DNA from: CAZAQS01 sp964486825 | GTDB lineage: Bacteria > Chloroflexota > Anaerolineae > Anaerolineales > UBA4823 | NCBI GenBank assembly: GCA_964486825.1 | Contig: CAZAQS010000119.1 | Coordinates: 1-13,731, forward strand | DNA: 13,731 nucleotides | Reading direction: 5' to 3' | Shown: piece after piece, positions 5,765 to 12,724 of the stretch | Position numbering within the stretch: the stretch's first letter is position 1 | Layout: each line of letters opens with the position of its first letter | Made by a program: the position numbers and the translations under genes | Notes under the pieces: model-generated | Database searches by the model: none | The model's input: only the letters and a program-made list of their open reading frames with translations | What the model was told of the DNA's origin: nothing

Positions 5765-7220
5765 AGGCTCGCACGCTAACCGGCCTGGAGATGCCAAGCA
5801 AGCTCATGCTGCTGAGCAGGAATAGCAGCAGGTAGCCCGAAAAGATCACGAAATATCCCAAACCCGGTAAGCTGGCGTTGAGCAGGTCGGCCAACGGGCC
5901 GCCGATGCCGCTTCCGATCATGCCGGCTCCTGCCCCGGCCAGGTTCGAGACCCCCAGGTAGCGCCCGGCTTCACCCTGCGGTACCAGGTGGGTCCCCAGG
6001 GACCAGTTGACGGTCACGAACAAGCCGGTCGCCAATCCCAGGATGCCCCCTGCCAGGGTAAGCACTCCCATATCCGGCAACCAGACTGTTCCCAGTATCA
6101 CCGCCGTGCCCCCGGCCCCCAGGATCCCGCTCAATCCCAGGATGTTCTTATGCCCCCCCCGGTCCGAGAGCCAACCGGCAGGTAGGGCGCTGGCCAGGGT
6201 GAAGATGCCTACCGTCGTCATCAGCTGCCCAGTCATGGCAGCCGCCCGCTCGGCGTTTACCTCGAAAGCGTACATCAAGAAGAACGGCGCAAAACCCTGG
6301 ATAGATGTGATCGCCGCCAGGAACATCAACCGGTTCACCACCCACCACAAGAATCCCCCCTGGCTGGAAGGCAGCTTACCTAACGTAGCTCTCACACCGC
6401 ACCCTACCCCTGCCAGGACGGCAATTGCCATGGCAGCCACCCCGCCCACTGCTACCCCGGTTTCCCAGGCCCTGCTCCCGAAACCTGCCAGTACGGCTAC
6501 CAGGCCTGCCAGCCCGCCCAGGGCAGCCCCACCCGCCAGCCCGGTTAAGCCGCCTAAGCCGATGCCCGCTAACATACCGGTCACGCCGACCAGCGCCGGG
6601 CGGAGCGGGGCCGTCACGGGTGTGGACAGTGGAGTCTCCCGCACCGTAGCTACCGTTACGGCTACGATAATCAGCAACCCACCACCCGTGGCGACGACTG
6701 CCCAGCCAAACTGTCCCGCCCCTACCAGCGGCGCGATCGTCAGGCCCAGCAGCACTACCGGCAGCAGTTCGAAGATTGCTTTGATCCCCGAGGCCCGGCC
6801 GCGCTGCTCCTCGGGGACGAGATCGGGGATCAGCGCCTGCAGTGGCCCGTGCGATATGTTTGAGGAAAATTGGATGAATAAAACTGCTGCCGCCAGGCTC
6901 CAGAAACTGCCGGCCAGAGCGATCCAGGCTAAGAAGACCAGGTCTAGCAATACGCCAGCCACCAGGAATGGCCGGCGGCGTCCAAAGCGTGAGCGAGAGC
7001 GGTCGCTCAACAGCCCCATGGCTGGCTGCACCAGCATGGCGATGACCAGCCCGGCAGTGCGCATCCCGCCCAATGCGCTGTTGCGTAAGCTTTCTCCGAC
7101 AAAGCCGTCCACCAGGTAAGGCATGAAGATCGTGCCAACCGCGTTGTTGCGCAGGTTCAGCCCCAGCCAGAACAGGTTGATGGCAATCAGGTCCATCCAG
7201 GGGAGGTTCTTCTTATTCAT
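5757..7220 (-). CDS. MFS transporter, GPH/sucrose-transporter-like
   Basis: This 487-residue integral membrane protein belongs to the major facilitator superfamily. Two motif-A copies, GLLSDRSRSRFGRRRP (69-84) and GWLSDRGGHKN (349-359), mark the two six-helix halves. The RSRFGRRRP wording and an early Asn/Arg-rich helix resemble the glycoside-pentoside-hexuronide and plant sucrose carrier group, so a sugar or glycoside cotransporter is possible. The substrate cannot be read from the sequence. Between the halves is an unusual glycine-rich hydrophobic stretch (about 210-277) that could add two helices. The ATG at 7220 has no clear ribosome site. The gene overlaps the acyltransferase by 8 nt, and substrate and product of the two may be linked, for example in lipid handling, but this is speculative. 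Confidence 0.88.
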   Translation of the reverse strand: MNKKNLPWMDLIAINLFWLGLNLRNNAVGTIFMPYLVDGFVGESLRNSALGGMRTAGLVIAMLVQPAMGLLSDRSRSRFGRRRPFLVAGVLLDLVFLAWIALAGSFWSLAAAVLFIQFSSNISHGPLQALIPDLVPEEQRGRASGIKAIFELLPVVLLGLTIAPLVGAGQFGWAVVATGGGLLIIVAVTVATVRETPLSTPVTAPLRPALVGVTGMLAGIGLGGLTGLAGGAALGGLAGLVAVLAGFGSRAWETGVAVGGVAAMAIAVLAGVGCGVRATLGKLPSSQGGFLWWVVNRLMFLAAITSIQGFAPFFLMYAFEVNAERAAAMTGQLMTTVGIFTLASALPAGWLSDRGGHKNILGLSGILGAGGTAVILGTVWLPDMGVLTLAGGILGLATGLFVTVNWSLGTHLVPQGEAGRYLGVSNLAGAGAGMIGSGIGGPLADLLNASLPGLGYFVIFSGYLLLFLLSSMSLLGISRPVSVRAYA

Positions 7221-7452
7221 ATTATCAAGGGAGAAATTGGAAGGTCTTTGGTTACCTTTATGATTGTATCCTTCACGCAGAATAGGGGCAGGCTACTTCG
7301 CATCGTACACGCCTGGCTCTAATTGTATTCTTGTTTGTGTTTTTTGAGATGGTGCTGATTTTTGATTTCTTCAGGTGCTTGCCTGATTGAAGAGCCCCAG
7401 GCCTGGAATGGAATAACAGACCCGGTAATCAGCCCATTCAAATCAGCATGCG
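7221..7452. other. Intergenic region upstream of the MFS gene
   Basis: No gene is seen. The minus strand carries TACAAT (complement of 7264-7269), a possible -10 element for the transporter gene, but no good -35 pairs with it. A weak imperfect stem (CAGG/CCTG within TCTTC/GAAGA) occurs around 7368-7396. The segment is AT-richer than the flanking genes. Confidence 0.35.
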
Positions 7453-7482
7453 AGGCAGCTGCACCGGACAGTGCAGCTGCCT
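7453..7482 (-). terminator. Perfect 12-bp hairpin downstream of the serine hydrolase gene
   Basis: Bases 7453-7464 and 7471-7482 are exact reverse complements around a 6-nt loop, giving a very stable GC-rich stem. It lies 44 bp beyond the stop codon of the serine hydrolase gene and beyond no other gene, so 3'-end formation or mRNA stabilisation is the natural reading. Neither side has a proper T-tract, so it is not a textbook intrinsic terminator. Confidence 0.5.
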
Positions 7483-7525
7483 GTTGATTAGCGGAAAGCG
7501 GAGCGCTGGATGCAGGCCCTGCCAG

Positions 7526-9646
7526 CTAAGGACTGGCCATGAGCGGCAGGAAAATGACATCCGCGATGAAGATCTCGCCTGGCGGCTCTTGTAGATCGCT
7601 CTCGCTGGGTTGGGCGACAGGGTTATGCACCGGCCAAAGGATCTGGGCCGGATCCAGAGCTTCCTCTTGCGGTTCTTCGATCTCATCGATCAGGAGGGCA
7701 CCTACACCGGCGGGGGAAATGCTAGACCCGCCGGCCTGGAAGTTGAGGATCAATGCACCGATGGCTTTGGCAAGCTCAGATGGGCTGTGACCACCTCCCT
7801 TGCGGTTCGTCATCACAACTATGACGATTTCATCATCCGGGTAGATGCGAATATAACTTCGGGCGCCGTTCTGCGCGCCGCTTTTGGCTACCACAGAGGA
7901 ACCCAGGTGTGTTCCAGTATTCCAGCCTAAGGCATAATTGGAGAGGTTATCGGGCGGAGTCCACATGCTGTTGAGGGAAGCCTGGCTGAGAATCGTGCCA
8001 TCCACCAGTTTCGCCCCAAACCGTGCCAGGTCATAGGTAGAGGCTTCCAGCCCACCACCGAGTACCTTCCAGCTCAAATCATCGGCCGATACCTCGTTAT
8101 TCTGGGTATTGTATAATGTGGCGCGGTACTTGTTTGGTACGCTGCGGTTCTCGAGGTTCAGGGTATTCAAGTTATAAGGCTCGCGTAGGGTATCCTCGAA
8201 GATCGTCCCAAGCGGATCCCCTACCGTCCCTTCCAACGAAGCCCCCAGGAAGGTGTAGGCATGGGTGCTGTAAAAATACTGCGATCCGGGATTGCCCACA
8301 AGAGGCGTATTCCAGAGCTGCATGGCAGCAGCCAGGGCGGTATTATAAGCCCCTACGATGCTCGGGTATTCATCATAATGCCCGATACCTGAGCGATTGG
8401 AGATCGTCTCGGAGACGGTATGTGTATGAAAGGCGGGCAATCCGGGGATATGAGCGCTGCTCGGGTCATCGATATCCACCAATCCCTTTTCATCCAGCCG
8501 GAGACTGAGCGCCCCCGCTACTGCTTTGCTTACCGAGGCCAGCCGGAAGAGCGTGCGCGAGTGAGCGATGACTTCGTCGTCCAGGTCTGCATATCCAAAG
8601 CCGCGCAGGTAAACGAACTTACCGTTTTGGGCAATGGCGATGCTCATACCGGGGATGTTGTAAAGAGATAATTCATCCTCGCCCATTTTATCTACCTGTT
8701 CTTTGAGAAGCCAATTGGGACGGTCGCTGTTCTGCCGCCAGATGCCGGCATACCGGTAGCCTGATCCCACCGGATAGGCTTCGTAGTCAATTAAACGGTA
8801 GCCGGCATCGCGTAATTGAAGCCATTTGTCGCCGAACTCTTTGGCGGTCATATCCCGCCACTCCGCCCAGCCGCGCCCGTTTCGATTTTCCACCCAGATA
8901 CCTGCGTAGTATTGTGTGGTGCCCACCCGGTAGGACTCAACATCGATCATGCGATAAGTGCTTCTGTACTCTTCGAATTTGTCGACGAACTCAGAGGAGC
9001 TCAGGTCACGCCATTCGACCCAGCCCAGGTTCTCGCTGTTTTCCACCCACACTGCCGAATAAGTCATCATACCACCGGTAAAAACAGCATCGATGTCGAT
9101 CATCATATACCCCTGCTCGCTGTAACGGCTGAAAAGAACAGAGAAATCAGCATCGCTTTGGTCCGTATAGGATACCCATTCCAGGCCTTCCGTATTGAAT
9201 ATCCACACCCCCGCATACAGTGTACGACCATCGAGGATATAGACCTCCTGATCGATGAGGCGATAACCGGCGCTGCGCTTGGAAGCCAACTCGGCTTCGT
9301 ACTGCGAGGCGCTCATATTGCGCAGCTCGAACCAACCACGGTTGTCGAGGTTATCCTGCCACACCGCGCCGACGCGTTCTTGCCCGTCGATCTCGTCCAC
9401 TTCGATATCGACGACCATAAAGCCCTGTCTGGCCATTTCATCGAAGTAAGTTGCGAATTGGCTGCTGGTCATGCCACGCACCGAAGCCCAGGAGACGCTG
9501 TTTGGGTCAAGGATCGGAGATGGGATGGGGTCCAAAGGGGAAGCAGGTCCCGCCAGGGAAGCTGCAGGTTGGAGCATAGTTGCCAGGATGAAGAGCAGTG
9601 AAAGCGTCTTCCGTAGGATCTGTGTGGGACGGAACTTCGGATGCAT
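7526..9646 (-). CDS. Secreted serine hydrolase (beta-lactamase family) with five N-terminal BTRD1-type repeats
   Basis: This 706-residue exported protein has a signal peptide at 1-32 (basic start, hydrophobic core, cleavage after ASLA). Five tandem repeats of about 52 residues follow (about 53-311). Their pattern is W..v.dMt...F...f...r..GYrliDie.Y.v.g..rYagvW.eN. They match my memory of the bacterial tandem repeat domain (BTRD1) seen in polyglycine-hydrolase-like proteins. The catalytic domain (about 315-640) is of the class C beta-lactamase/penicillin-binding fold. It has SVSK (371-374, nucleophile Ser371), YST (459-461) where Tyr-x-Asn is usual, and KSG (588-590). A Pro/Glu-rich tail ends in VIFLPLMASP, a possible sorting or envelope-anchoring signal. 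Likely roles are peptidase, esterase or cell-wall hydrolase rather than antibiotic resistance. The ATG at 9646 has AAGGAG (complement of 9653-9658) at good spacing. Confidence 0.9.
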   Translation of the reverse strand: MHPKFRPTQILRKTLSLLFILATMLQPAASLAGPASPLDPIPSPILDPNSVSWASVRGMTSSQFATYFDEMARQGFMVVDIEVDEIDGQERVGAVWQDNLDNRGWFELRNMSASQYEAELASKRSAGYRLIDQEVYILDGRTLYAGVWIFNTEGLEWVSYTDQSDADFSVLFSRYSEQGYMMIDIDAVFTGGMMTYSAVWVENSENLGWVEWRDLSSSEFVDKFEEYRSTYRMIDVESYRVGTTQYYAGIWVENRNGRGWAEWRDMTAKEFGDKWLQLRDAGYRLIDYEAYPVGSGYRYAGIWRQNSDRPNWLLKEQVDKMGEDELSLYNIPGMSIAIAQNGKFVYLRGFGYADLDDEVIAHSRTLFRLASVSKAVAGALSLRLDEKGLVDIDDPSSAHIPGLPAFHTHTVSETISNRSGIGHYDEYPSIVGAYNTALAAAMQLWNTPLVGNPGSQYFYSTHAYTFLGASLEGTVGDPLGTIFEDTLREPYNLNTLNLENRSVPNKYRATLYNTQNNEVSADDLSWKVLGGGLEASTYDLARFGAKLVDGTILSQASLNSMWTPPDNLSNYALGWNTGTHLGSSVVAKSGAQNGARSYIRIYPDDEIVIVVMTNRKGGGHSPSELAKAIGALILNFQAGGSSISPAGVGALLIDEIEEPQEEALDPAQILWPVHNPVAQPSESDLQEPPGEIFIADVIFLPLMASP

Positions 9647-9670
9647 AATCTACTCCTTTTCCGGGAGAAC

Positions 9671-9700
9671 TTAACAGGTTTGTAGGGTAGGCAATGTCAA
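9671..9700 (-). promoter_or_regulatory. Candidate promoter of the serine hydrolase gene
   Basis: A perfect TTGACA (complement of 9695-9700) is followed at 18 bp by a poor -10, TGTTAA (complement of 9671-9676), 25 bp before the start codon. Inverted repeats GGGAGAA (9663-9669) and TTCTCCC (9702-9708) bracket the element. The gene could also be co-transcribed with the upstream small membrane protein. Confidence 0.3.
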
Positions 9701-9906
9701 ATTCTCCCAATAGTTGCCACGGGTGCGGCGCTCGGTTCATCTTCTTTATAGCGTTCATACTGCAGTCGGGTTCCAACTACTGCCAGCAGGACGGAAGCTG
9801 TTAAAATCCACACAACCGGTACCAGCCAGGCGACATCTCGCGCGGCGCGCCATTCACCAGCAGCACGCTCATATTCATATTTGTTACCAAGCGCTCTGAG
9901 ACTCAA
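9697..9906 (-). CDS. Small single-pass membrane protein, hypothetical
   Basis: This is a 69-residue open frame with a charged N-terminus, one hydrophobic helix (about 26-46, AWLVPVVWILTASVLLAVVG) and a charged tail (RLQYERYKEDE). The pattern fits a small single-span membrane protein, possibly a partner of the adjacent CPBP protease. The only in-frame start is a TTG at 9906, 4 nt after the stop of the CPBP gene, with no ribosome site, so translation would depend on coupling. No family is recognised. It may also be a non-coding frame, and the evidence is composition and position only. Confidence 0.45.
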   Translation of the reverse strand: MSLRALGNKYEYERAAGEWRAARDVAWLVPVVWILTASVLLAVVGTRLQYERYKEDEPSAAPVATIGRI

Positions 9907-9910
9907 AAGA

Positions 9911-10765
9911 TTACTGTATCGTCGCGCCGGGCATAGTCTCCAGGTCAGTTTTTCGGTGACCTGCCAGGTTCCAGCCTGTTGCAGCGATGATGGTAAATGC
10001 AGCTAACCAGTTCACAGCAGCGATCGGATATGCTGCAGCCTGGATTGGCAGAAAAACTCCAGCCGTGTTTCCTGCCGCGTGGAATAGGGTGGCGACCAGC
10101 AGGCTGCCACGCGTGTTGTTGAAGATCCAGGTATAAAGTATGGCTTTTGCCATGATGTCCAGGATGTATAACCAGATTATGGTATCGTTGCCTGCCACCA
10201 TGAACTTTGGCCAATGCCAAAGACCCCAGATCAACCCAATGACCAGGCTTGCGATCAGCGCGTTGTGGCGTCCTTGTAGCCTGGGCAGGACATATCCCCG
10301 CCAGCCGATCTCCTCGCCGTTCGCGAGTGCATCGAACAGAAAGAATGGGATCACCAGGTACAACGGATTCAAGTCGGGACCAAAAATCTGGATTGCGAAA
10401 ACCTGCCCGAAGTCTGGTGCCCTACCTGAGATCAAACTTTGTATTCCGATCCCGGCAAAATTGAGCAGAAGCGGTAAGAAAAGGGCAATTCCATACCACA
10501 CCAGGCCCACGCGCCAGATCAAAAACCTGCGTAGGAGTGATACGACTCCGGCCTTGCCACTGACGATGGCGGTAGCTGCTATAGAGGCAGCCACAAAACC
10601 ATAACCCACAAATATGGCCACGGCTTCCGGGATTTGGAAGGCAGTCCAACCATGAGAATTGGCAGCCCGGATCAGTTCGACCGGCCATGTGAAAGCGAAC
10701 ATTAAGAACAACCCCGCAAGCAGGGGGTGGCGCTTTACGAAATTTATAACGGGTATTAAAAACAC
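9911..10765 (-). CDS. CPBP family intramembrane glutamic endopeptidase (copy 1)
   Basis: This 284-residue polytopic membrane protein with about eight helices belongs to the CPBP (CAAX protease and bacteriocin-processing, Abi) family. Numbered from the GTG, the motifs are EExxxR in NGEEIGWRGY (Glu151, Glu152, Arg156), WxxxH in IWGLWHWP (Trp180, His184) and HxxxN in LFHAAGNTAG (His229, Asn233). All catalytic residues are present. Bacterial members cleave or process membrane substrates, and the target here is unknown. The frame opens at 10783, and an ATG at 10780 overlaps the upstream remnant's TGA. I prefer GTG at 10765 because GGAGGAG (complement of 10771-10777) lies 5 nt before it. The ATG at 10780 is a real alternative. 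It is followed by the small membrane protein. Confidence 0.9.
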   Translation of the reverse strand: MFLIPVINFVKRHPLLAGLFLMFAFTWPVELIRAANSHGWTAFQIPEAVAIFVGYGFVAASIAATAIVSGKAGVVSLLRRFLIWRVGLVWYGIALFLPLLLNFAGIGIQSLISGRAPDFGQVFAIQIFGPDLNPLYLVIPFFLFDALANGEEIGWRGYVLPRLQGRHNALIASLVIGLIWGLWHWPKFMVAGNDTIIWLYILDIMAKAILYTWIFNNTRGSLLVATLFHAAGNTAGVFLPIQAAAYPIAAVNWLAAFTIIAATGWNLAGHRKTDLETMPGATIQ

Positions 10766-10779
10766 CTTTTCTCCTCCCA

Positions 10780-10943
10780 TCACAAGCCTTTGTCCTGGAA
10801 CTCACTCATTCGAATAACCGTGACCATCCCCAGGATGGTTTCACTCTTGATATAAGCGTGCTCACGCTTCAGCGCAAGCGACATATGGTCAGAGCCGGGC
10901 ACGACCCGGTGGGTCCCTTTGGTCGTCATCTCCGCCAGGGAGG
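10780..10943 (-). pseudogene. C-terminal remnant of an alpha/beta hydrolase
   Basis: In the gap between the two CPBP genes, one minus-strand frame reads SLAEMTTKGTHRVVPGSDH, then MSLALKREHAYIKSETI, and ends LGMVTVIRMSEFQDKGL with TGA at 10782-10780. This resembles the end of an alpha/beta hydrolase, where the catalytic His sits in the (G)xxH(M)SL turn and is followed by an amphipathic C-terminal helix. About 54 codons remain. The nucleophile elbow and acid are gone, and homology stops at the end of CPBP copy 2. An ATG at 10929 with 49 codons is available but has no clear ribosome site. The TGA overlaps an ATG of CPBP copy 1, suggesting the intact hydrolase was once coupled to it. Decay by deletion is the likely explanation. 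Confidence 0.65.
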
Positions 10944-11813
10944 CTATGTGATTGCCAGGTCCTGTCCTGTCTCCCGCGTGACCGAACGGGAAAGCCTGCT
11001 CCCACCAGCCACCAGGATCACGATCAGCGCTGCCAGCCAGGTAAATCCCCCGTTCAGCATCAAAGCCATGCCAGGTGCGTTTAACAGGGACGGAAGGTTG
11101 GCAGCCGTGTTGACCGCCGCGTGGAAGAGCAAAACCACCAGCAGGTGGCCAGCCGTTTCGTTATACAGCCAGGTCAGCAGGATGGATAACGCCAGGGTCC
11201 ATACGATAAAGCTAATAAAGGAAAACAACAGCTGGCCCTCTTGCGCCATTTCGTATTGCCCAGTTCCTGGGATGAAGTAGATTGGCGCGTGCCACAAGCC
11301 CCATGCTAGTCCGAGCTGCAAGCTCGCCCGCAGCGCGCTGTGCTGTGCTTGCAGCCGGGGCAATGCGAAGCCGCGCCAGCCCAGCTCCTCCCCCAATGGA
11401 CCGCCAATGAAGAAGATCCTGGTGAAGGTGCCTAACAGGATCAGGCCAGGCCTTATTGGCTCGTGGAGCACAGGCCTGGCTCCTCCCAGGATGAACTGCA
11501 TGCTCAGCGCCGCTCCCATAATGACGAAAGGTAGGACAATGGCGGTGATCAGCCAGGTCGGCCGCCATGGCCTTCGCAACAGGCCGCTTATTAATTCCCA
11601 CGACCCGCTGGCCCCATTTAGCAAGCCTATGAGGATAAGCCCAGCCAGAGATGGGCCGAAGCTTCCGGCCAGGTACAGCAGCCAGCCGGCCTGGGTGTTA
11701 TAGCCGATCTCCAGGATTGCCAGTGGGATCCAGGCAGCCCAGGAAATGGCATAAGCGGCAAGGAAAAACGCCCAGGTAGGGGACTGTTTGGTAAAACGGA
11801 TCACGCCATCCAT
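10944..11813 (-). CDS. CPBP family intramembrane glutamic endopeptidase (copy 2)
   Basis: This 289-residue integral membrane protease of the CPBP/Abi family has about eight hydrophobic helices. The three catalytic motifs are complete: EExxxR in GEELGWRGFALP (Glu142, Glu143, Arg147), WxxxH in AWGLWHAP (Trp171, His175) and HxxxN in LFHAAVNTAA (His231, Asn235). It is only distantly similar to copy 1 outside the motifs, so this is a family cluster rather than a recent duplicate. The frame extends 16 codons further to a TTG at 11861. The ATG at 11813 is chosen because AGAGGA (complement of 11818-11823) precedes it by 4-5 nt. It is first in a leftward set with the hydrolase remnant, copy 1, and perhaps the small membrane protein. 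The substrate is unknown. Confidence 0.91.
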   Translation of the reverse strand: MDGVIRFTKQSPTWAFFLAAYAISWAAWIPLAILEIGYNTQAGWLLYLAGSFGPSLAGLILIGLLNGASGSWELISGLLRRPWRPTWLITAIVLPFVIMGAALSMQFILGGARPVLHEPIRPGLILLGTFTRIFFIGGPLGEELGWRGFALPRLQAQHSALRASLQLGLAWGLWHAPIYFIPGTGQYEMAQEGQLLFSFISFIVWTLALSILLTWLYNETAGHLLVVLLFHAAVNTAANLPSLLNAPGMALMLNGGFTWLAALIVILVAGGSRLSRSVTRETGQDLAIT

Positions 11814-11876
11814 TTTTTCCTCTCTCGAAACCGGTAAAATCTCGGCTTTTCTATTTTCCAAATAATAGACAAATGA

Positions 11877-11889
11877 GATCGTAACGATC
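11877..11889. repeat. Short inverted repeat upstream of CPBP copy 2, possible operator
   Basis: GATCG (11877-11881) and CGATC (11885-11889) form a perfect inverted repeat around TAA. It lies about 65-75 bp upstream of the CPBP copy 2 start, in the AT-rich gap where its promoter must lie. A repressor site is possible, but with 5-bp arms chance is not excluded. Confidence 0.35.
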
Positions 11890-11933
11890 CTAATTTTACC
11901 TTAATATTTTATGGATGGTAGAGAAAATCTTAG

Positions 11934-11955
11934 AGCACGTTTAATCGTGTTTTTT
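11934..11955 (+). terminator. Terminator-like hairpin plus T-tract with no gene before it
   Basis: AGCACG (11934-11939) pairs with CGTGTT (11946-11951) around TTTAAT, including one G-T pair, and the T-run goes to 11955. The stem is short, but the layout is that of an intrinsic terminator for rightward transcripts. No rightward gene precedes it, as the neighbour is the leftward CPBP copy 2. It may end a short or antisense transcript, or be chance in AT-rich DNA. Confidence 0.35.
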
Positions 11956-11961
11956 GGTACC

Positions 11962-11970
11962 TGGTATACT
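11962..11970 (+). promoter_or_regulatory. Extended -10 promoter of the small secreted protein gene
   Basis: TGGTATACT is an extended -10 element (TGn plus TATACT) about 75 bp before the start codon. No good -35 is seen at 17 bp, which an extended -10 can tolerate. Confidence 0.5.
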
Positions 11971-12043
11971 TACTAACACACATTCGGCGGTCATTGGTTT
12001 TGTTAGCGTCCATGAATTCTGAAATCCAGAGAGGAGGGATAGG

Positions 12044-12412
12044 ATGAAAACCAAAATTGTAACGATTGTCGTGGTACTGATTCTGGCAGCCCTGCCATTC
12101 GGCGTTGCATTTGCTGATGCGAAGGGACCCAACGCGTTCCAATTCGGGCCTGCCTCGTGCGAGGATGGAACTCAATTCGAAGTCGTGGTAAGTCCAAGCC
12201 CTAATTCCGTTGTTGGCCAGGACCAAAGTTCAACCAGGCTAGGCGTAGCGATGAGCGTATCCTTATTCGCGCCTGACGACAGCCTCGTAGAAACATTCAT
12301 CGATAAGCCTGGAAACCAACCTACCGTGTGGTGCACATGGGAAGATCCAAACGTTCCTCCGGGTTTTTACTTTGGGGGTGATATCCTGCTCACACCAGCA
12401 AAGCCTAAGTAA
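12044..12412 (+). CDS. Small secreted protein with two cysteines, hypothetical
   Basis: This 122-residue protein has a clear Sec signal peptide (KTK, hydrophobic core to about 20, predicted cleavage after AFA at 24). The mature part is about 98 residues and has two cysteines, Cys39 and Cys97, which could form one disulfide outside the cell. Short strands such as FEVVVSPSP, RLGVAMSVSLFAP and TVWCTW suggest a small beta-sandwich. The tail is TPAKPK. No family is recognised. GGAGGG (12033-12038) is an excellent ribosome site 5 nt before the ATG. The gene is monocistronic, with its own promoter and a strong hairpin terminator. Confidence 0.8.
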   Translation: MKTKIVTIVVVLILAALPFGVAFADAKGPNAFQFGPASCEDGTQFEVVVSPSPNSVVGQDQSSTRLGVAMSVSLFAPDDSLVETFIDKPGNQPTVWCTWEDPNVPPGFYFGGDILLTPAKPK

Positions 12413-12452
12413 GAAAAACGTCAGCAAACCAGGGCTTAGCCGAGTTGGTGAC

Positions 12453-12490
12453 AGAAAGCGGACAGAACAGGACTGCCCGCTTTCTTGTTG
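12453..12490 (+). terminator. Intrinsic terminator after the small secreted protein gene
   Basis: AGAAAGCGG (12453-12461) and CCGCTTTCT (12477-12485) pair perfectly for 9 bp. An inner CAG/CTG (12463-12465, 12473-12475) extends the stem after one mismatch. A T-rich stretch (TTCTTGTTG) follows. It starts 41 bp after the stop codon. Confidence 0.7.
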
Positions 12491-12678
12491 TGATCGACAT
12501 AATCCATCGTCTGCCATCCATACCGGATGAATTCGGCGACTGCTATCCAAGAAAACCAGCTCAAGCAGGTTCGAACACGCCGGCCCGGCAGAACGGTGAG
12601 CGTTGACCAAGGAAATTGTGCCAGGATCCTTCGCTTCGGGGCAGGATTAGGAACATTCACCAGGAGCGCATAAAATAA
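12491..12678. other. Intergenic region, no gene recognised
   Basis: A minus-strand open frame (12436-12660) crosses this gap and its terminator. It has no ribosome site or recognisable motif, so I do not call it. I see nothing else structured here. Confidence 0.4.
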
Positions 12679-12687
12679 TGGTATGAT
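12679..12687 (+). promoter_or_regulatory. Extended -10 promoter of the DUF4870 gene
   Basis: TGGTATGAT is an extended -10 element 37 bp before the start codon, with no strong -35. It has the same TGG plus -10 layout as the promoter of the small secreted protein gene. Confidence 0.45.
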
Positions 12688-12724
12688 TTAATCGAAATTT
12701 TGGTCCCCTAAAATGGAGGTTCTC

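Noticed and set aside
6007..7119. A 370-codon plus-strand frame opposite the MFS gene
   Set aside because: It is a Pro/Ala/Thr-rich shadow of a GC-rich membrane protein gene. The transporter motifs on the other strand explain the region.
8816..9601. A 261-codon plus-strand frame opposite the hydrolase repeats
   Set aside because: Its repeated look is a mirror of the five repeats on the minus strand, and it lacks a ribosome site and motifs.
10858..11280. A 140-codon plus-strand frame between the CPBP genes
   Set aside because: It is antisense to the end of CPBP copy 2 and to the hydrolase remnant, both supported by motifs.
12436..12660. A 74-codon minus-strand frame, considered as a transposase or gene remnant
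   Set aside because: It crosses the terminator hairpin of the secreted protein gene, and I could not recognise any domain in it.
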